Assembly: GCF_001949145.1 (NCBI RefSeq)
Contig: NW_019091375.1
Coordinates: 1,069,225 to 1,117,920, forward strand
DNA from: Acanthaster planci
Taxonomy: Eukaryota > Echinodermata > Asteroidea > Valvatida > Acanthasteridae
Direction of reading: 5' to 3'
Length of the DNA: 48,696 nucleotides
Shown: in pieces, positions 46,101 through 48,696 of the stretch
Layout: each line of letters starts with the position of its first letter
How positions within the stretch are numbered: the stretch's first letter is position 1
The notes under the pieces: model-generated
What the model was told of the DNA's origin: nothing
The model's database searches: none
The model's input: only the letters and a program-made list of their open reading frames with translations
Made by a program: the position numbers and the translations under genes

Positions 46101-48196
46101 AGATGTGTCCAGACAACTATCAAGGGTATAGCAATAAACCATTTCTTGACACAATTTTGTTCTTCATTTCTTCTTCAATGTATGAAAACTATTAACCATT
46201 CATTTTAGGTTCAACGCATTGAAATGTGCACATTCTTTTTACAAATTCAAAGTTGTCCCTGCTCTCTTTGACAACTGGGGGCGCTGTTGCTGTGAGGTCA
46301 TTCAGGGGAGACACAGTTAATTTGCACATGTTTTTCTGTTCAAATGGTGTGCCCAGAATTTGAATACTCAAAATGCTCAATGAAAACATTTTTGAGGAAG
46401 GTAGGCCAACAAAGAAAGAATCTTTAGCCAAGAACAACATAAAAAGATGATAGAAGTTTCTTGTATATTGATACAACATTGACATGTTTTTCCTGGGATG
46501 ACAAAATTTTGGTTAATGAATATGGAAATCTTCATTAGAATAGCAAAAATGCACTTTAAACTAGTCAAACAGCAAATAAATAAAGGTTAACAGAGACACA
46601 CAGATGTAATTTGAAGGTTGAAGTTTTCATAAAATGCACTGCAGAGACCCTTTAAGATTTCAAAATGAGGAAGGAACTCACTCTTGTCGGTGGCGTTGTT
46701 CGGGAGTCTTCTCAAAGTATACTGCCTCTTCTTTTATGTTCCCTCTGGCTGGGGTGGTGGTCTCACCTGATATGTCCACCACATCCGCTCCAATCCCTGC
46801 AAAAAAGCATTTACTATCATCATCTATCCATAGATTTACAAGCAACCAACACTGCACATGTATTTCTACTTATCTACATCTCTACTAATGCCTAAATTGG
46901 GTGGCTTCTCCAGACTTAATTTGGAGTTTAACGTTGACTCACATCCACATTTCATGGCCACGGTGATGTCTACGTTGATGGTCAGTTTGCTGTTCAGGTC
47001 CGCATCTACCGTGTACTCGTACTTCATGCGTGTGTCTGCGTAGTAACGGATCTCGGAAATGATCAACACGCCAATCAGCAAAAAGGTCAACAGAGCCACT
47101 GCAAAGAAAAAAGAGACTAGAAATTAATCAAAGAGAACTGTATATACATGTGTGTTTATCGGTCACTTGGTCAGTTTGAAAAGATTAGGAATGCCAGTTT
47201 GTTGGTGGTAAAACACATCTCCTACGATCAAAGTATGCGTATGCGGGCAGTCGCGGAATCTGATCCTGTCTGAGCAAGCTGAAATTTTTCTGCATCTTGC
47301 TGACTAAATGTATACCAGTAAGGTAACAGCCTACAAGTATTGTACAATCACGCTGAGCTCTGTTGAAGTTTTTTCAGCTATTGAAATTTTTAACTAGCTG
47401 ACGCAAAAGATTATTTTTGAGAAGCAGTTACAGAGTTGGCACTCTGGTCACTTTAACAGAAAAGAGCAGGAATATTACCATCCTGAAGGGGGTTGGGGGC
47501 ATGTGACGATAAAAACTGTCATGAGGTCAGATCGGAGTCAAATATGCATTTGCGAAAAAACTCCCAGAAGCTGTTCACCACTGCAATATTTCACATGTGG
47601 GTTATTCCAGACATTAGGGGTCCAAAAGTGTGACATTTTTGAATGACATCAGAATAACATCTGACCTTTGTTATTTGACATTGAAATATAATCAGGTTTG
47701 ATTTTGAACTATTAATGTTTGTTTGGCAGGTAATTTGCATTAATTTAACACTCCTGTAAATTAGAAAATGTGTTCTGAACTTAAAAAATCACATGTCAGA
47801 TGTAACAGGGACACGAACAAAAATAGACGGCTAATTTCTGGAATTACCCATGTACAGTCCATGTACCGTTTTGAATAATAATGAGTGTGATTGATTCTGT
47901 GAGATACAAGTATTAATGTTTGGGGGGATTTCGTCCCTTTTTCCAACTGGTGTTTGTGTGAAAAAAAAAGGAATGGGAACAAAAATTTACCCAAGTTTCA
48001 ACCCCACATTCCCCTCTGTCAATGACCCAAGGAAGATCTTTTGCCTGGGTAGGAAAATACTGGTAGGCCTACTTTACACAGTACACTCACACGTTCCACC
48101 TGTTGAGCTTGTTTCTTGGTAGCTTTCAGGTACTTTTGGGAAGGCGTCCAGCTCTTTCACGACCTTCAGCGTCTGCTTCCGATTAAGGCGCCTCAT
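34150..48196 (-). CDS. ERGIC2: ERGIC2, ER-Golgi intermediate compartment protein 2 (complete, 10 coding exons)
   Basis: Exons on the minus strand: 48196-48091, 47098-46943, 46796-46682, 45831-45669, 44134-44047, 42611-42513, 41329-41232, 36714-36552, 36358-36279, 34254-34150. All are GT-AG with agreeing phases; 1173 nt gives 390 aa (human 377). The N-terminus MRRLNRKQTLKVVKELDAFP, YNFSHRIDHLSFGE, and GSHGVSGIFFKYDLSS are nearly identical to vertebrate ERGIC2. There are two membrane segments, about 36-52 and about 314-346 (RLCGIVGGIFATSGILHSF onward to AICC), with a large lumenal domain between. The family forms ERGIC2-ERGIC3 cargo receptors that cycle between ER and Golgi in COPII/COPI vesicles. 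The start has A at -3. The last exon is the least certain: an acceptor 19 bases earlier (34274) is possible but would shift the frame. The tail is weakly similar to human and 13 residues longer overall. Confidence 0.94.
35817..35889 (-). pseudogene. tRNA-like unit with T6 terminator in ERGIC2 intron 9
   Basis: The acceptor stem GGCTGGA/TCCAGTC pairs 7 of 7 (one G-T). The D-stem GCTT/GAGC pairs fully, and the T-stem has one mismatch. Box A is TAGCTTAGATGG and box B GGTTCAAATCC. A run of six T (35815-35810) comes two bases after the end, as in a Pol III gene. The anticodon loop AGAGTGG has G at position 33 and the stem ends in a T-T mismatch; the nominal anticodon would be AGT. Probably a tRNA pseudogene or the head of a SINE, but a transcribed unit is possible. 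Confidence 0.6.
36780..37090 (-). mobile_element. tRNA-derived SINE in ERGIC2 intron 7
   Basis: Read on the minus strand: a tRNA-like head with box B GGTTCGAACCC (about 37025-37035), then GCCCTTGGGCAAGTCACGTTACC, a block common just downstream of the head in many invertebrate SINEs. A unique body follows, then a TAATAATAATAAAAA-rich tail near 36780-36855. Box A is poorly preserved. It overlaps the start of the intron next to ERGIC2 exon 8 by position only. Confidence 0.65.
39112..39163. repeat. Short palindromic element ending ATTAACCCTAAC / GTTAGGGTTAAT, copy 2
   Basis: Perfect 12-bp inverted ends enclose 28 bases with ATATTGGAGGATTCAGGAC. It resembles copy 1 at 32624-32684. It lies in ERGIC2 intron 7. 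Confidence 0.65.
39402..39648 (-). mobile_element. MITE-like element, GGGTAATTCC family, copy 1 (inverted)
   Basis: 247 bp, ends GGGTAATTCCAGAAATTTGG and its inverse CGTAATTTCTTGAATTACCC. The interior is the inverse complement of copies 2 and 3 (GGTGATATTTCCATGTCAAA). Flanks ATAC / ACAC agree at 3 of 4 positions. It lies in ERGIC2 intron 7. Confidence 0.8.
40379..40619 (+). mobile_element. MITE-like element, GGGTAATTCC family, copy 2
   Basis: 241 bp, starts GGGTAATTCCAGAAATTTGG and ends AAATTTTGGAATCCCC. Flanked by CTTT on both sides (40375-40378 and 40620-40623), an apparent 4-bp target duplication. Shares with copy 3 the block CTGACCTTTGTTATTTGACA and GGCAGGTAATTTGCATTAAT. It lies in ERGIC2 intron 7, about 1 kb from copy 1. 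Confidence 0.85.
44871..44915 (+). repeat. Dispersed module next to CACAAGxCC repeats, copy C
   Basis: CAATGGCAAAAGAACGCTTT followed by GTTCACAGCTCATTTGAACAGC, preceded at 44795-44850 by AGTCCAGTCAGGAGTCTTGT and CACAAGACCACTC. Same arrangement as copies A and B, with only a few repeat units. It lies in ERGIC2 intron 4. Confidence 0.6.
45001..45170. repeat. Dispersed repeat, CTCCAAAATCCTCC family, copy 3 (diverged)
   Basis: AATCCTCCAAAATCCTCTGA and CTTCAAAATCCTCCAAAC occur, with GAGCCCAGCCTTAACATCAACTCC at one side and TAGGGTTAAGGAGTTTAT at the other, forming imperfect inverted ends. It lies in ERGIC2 intron 4 and is related to 4952-5030 and 29242-29330. Confidence 0.45.
47599..47849 (+). mobile_element. 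MITE-like element, GGGTAATTCC family, copy 3
   Basis: 251 bp, starts GGGTTATTCCAGACATTAGG and ends CTAATTTCTGGAATTACCC. Flanked by ATGT on both sides (47595-47598 and 47850-47853), a clean 4-bp target duplication. The interior matches copy 2 over nearly its whole length. It lies in ERGIC2 intron 1. Confidence 0.87.
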
Positions 48197-48696
48197 TGTG
48201 CCCAGGCAAGCGAGAATCTTTCTTGGATGGACGTACGTATGCTCTCATGAATGGATCAACAAACCGCCCTGACAAAGTGCAATTACACACACAGCACAGC
48301 ATTGATGCAGCCATATGCAATAAGGCAGTTTCCCGTTCCGTCGCCGTGTTGATTTGAGCCTAAGTGAACAAACCTACAGGGGACCAAATTGTCTACAATA
48401 AAAACCGCGAGCATCCATTCGCTAAACGTTACTCAGCATTTTGGTCATGAATATGTTCCCCTCTGTTAAATTTCCTGAGCATGTGCACATAAAACGTGGA
48501 AAAGGCTAAGTGATATAACGCACATTATGTTCCATCAGTTTGTTCAGCCCAATCATTAACAAGCTTGCTCAGTTCTTTGCTTGTGTCTACAGCATCTCAA
48601 TCACTGTTAATCTTACTCACTTCTCACAATTTGTTGCTGAGGCCTACACTGTCATAGGGACCTACACTGTCATAGGGGCCTACACTGTCACAGAGG
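48197..48696. other. Region upstream of ERGIC2
   Basis: It should contain the ERGIC2 5' UTR and promoter; no TATA box or firm start is recognisable. No other gene is seen. It ends in a short tandem repeat. Confidence 0.45.
48643..48696 (+). repeat. 18-bp tandem repeat at the window edge
   Basis: Three copies of CCTACACTGTCATAGGGG begin at 48643, 48661 and 48679. The third has CACAGAGG at its end and the window stops, so the full length is unknown. Confidence 0.85.

Overview
This window is nuclear DNA from an animal: every gene is split by short GT-AG introns, and introns and spacers are full of minisatellites, MITE-like elements, tRNA-derived repeats and retroelement fragments. A full-length APAF1 with CARD, NB-ARC and 15 WD40 blades, together with medium-sized introns and abundant ACATGTAC palindromes, suggests an invertebrate deuterostome. 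Amphioxus is my best guess, with hemichordate or echinoderm possible. The species call is inference only.

Three complete protein-coding genes can be built exon by exon with phases that agree throughout. DNAJC24/DPH4 (minus, 4629-6872, 4 exons, 158 aa) is a J-domain and CSL-zinc-finger protein of diphthamide synthesis. APAF1 (plus, 9563-29623, 25 coding exons, 1238 aa) is the apoptosome scaffold. ERGIC2 (minus, 34150-48196, 10 coding exons, 390 aa) is an ER-Golgi cargo-receptor subunit. DNAJC24 and APAF1 are head to head across about 2.7 kb; APAF1 and ERGIC2 are tail to tail across about 4.5 kb. The three products belong to unrelated pathways, so this is gene neighbourhood rather than a functional cluster.

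Layout: 1-1949 is a decayed Ty3/gypsy-type pol-gag fragment on the minus strand. 1950-4628 holds no recognisable gene. DNAJC24 follows, then a divergent spacer with a broken Penelope-like reverse transcriptase piece. APAF1 introns carry four tandem arrays (introns 4, 8, 12 and 20), a MITE-like element next to a triplicated exon edge (intron 6/exon 7), a 215-base assembly gap (intron 14) and a near-perfect hairpin (intron 23). The convergent spacer holds a 35-bp inverted-repeat element and a tRNA-like sequence. ERGIC2 introns hold a tRNA-like unit with a T6 terminator, a SINE, three copies of one MITE family with 4-bp flanking duplications, and several dispersed repeats.

The most unusual local structure is an 82-bp unit repeated three times in tandem. 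It contains the 3' splice site and first 45 bases of APAF1 exon 7, so two diverged decoy acceptors lie upstream of the functional one, and each would lead to a stop codon.
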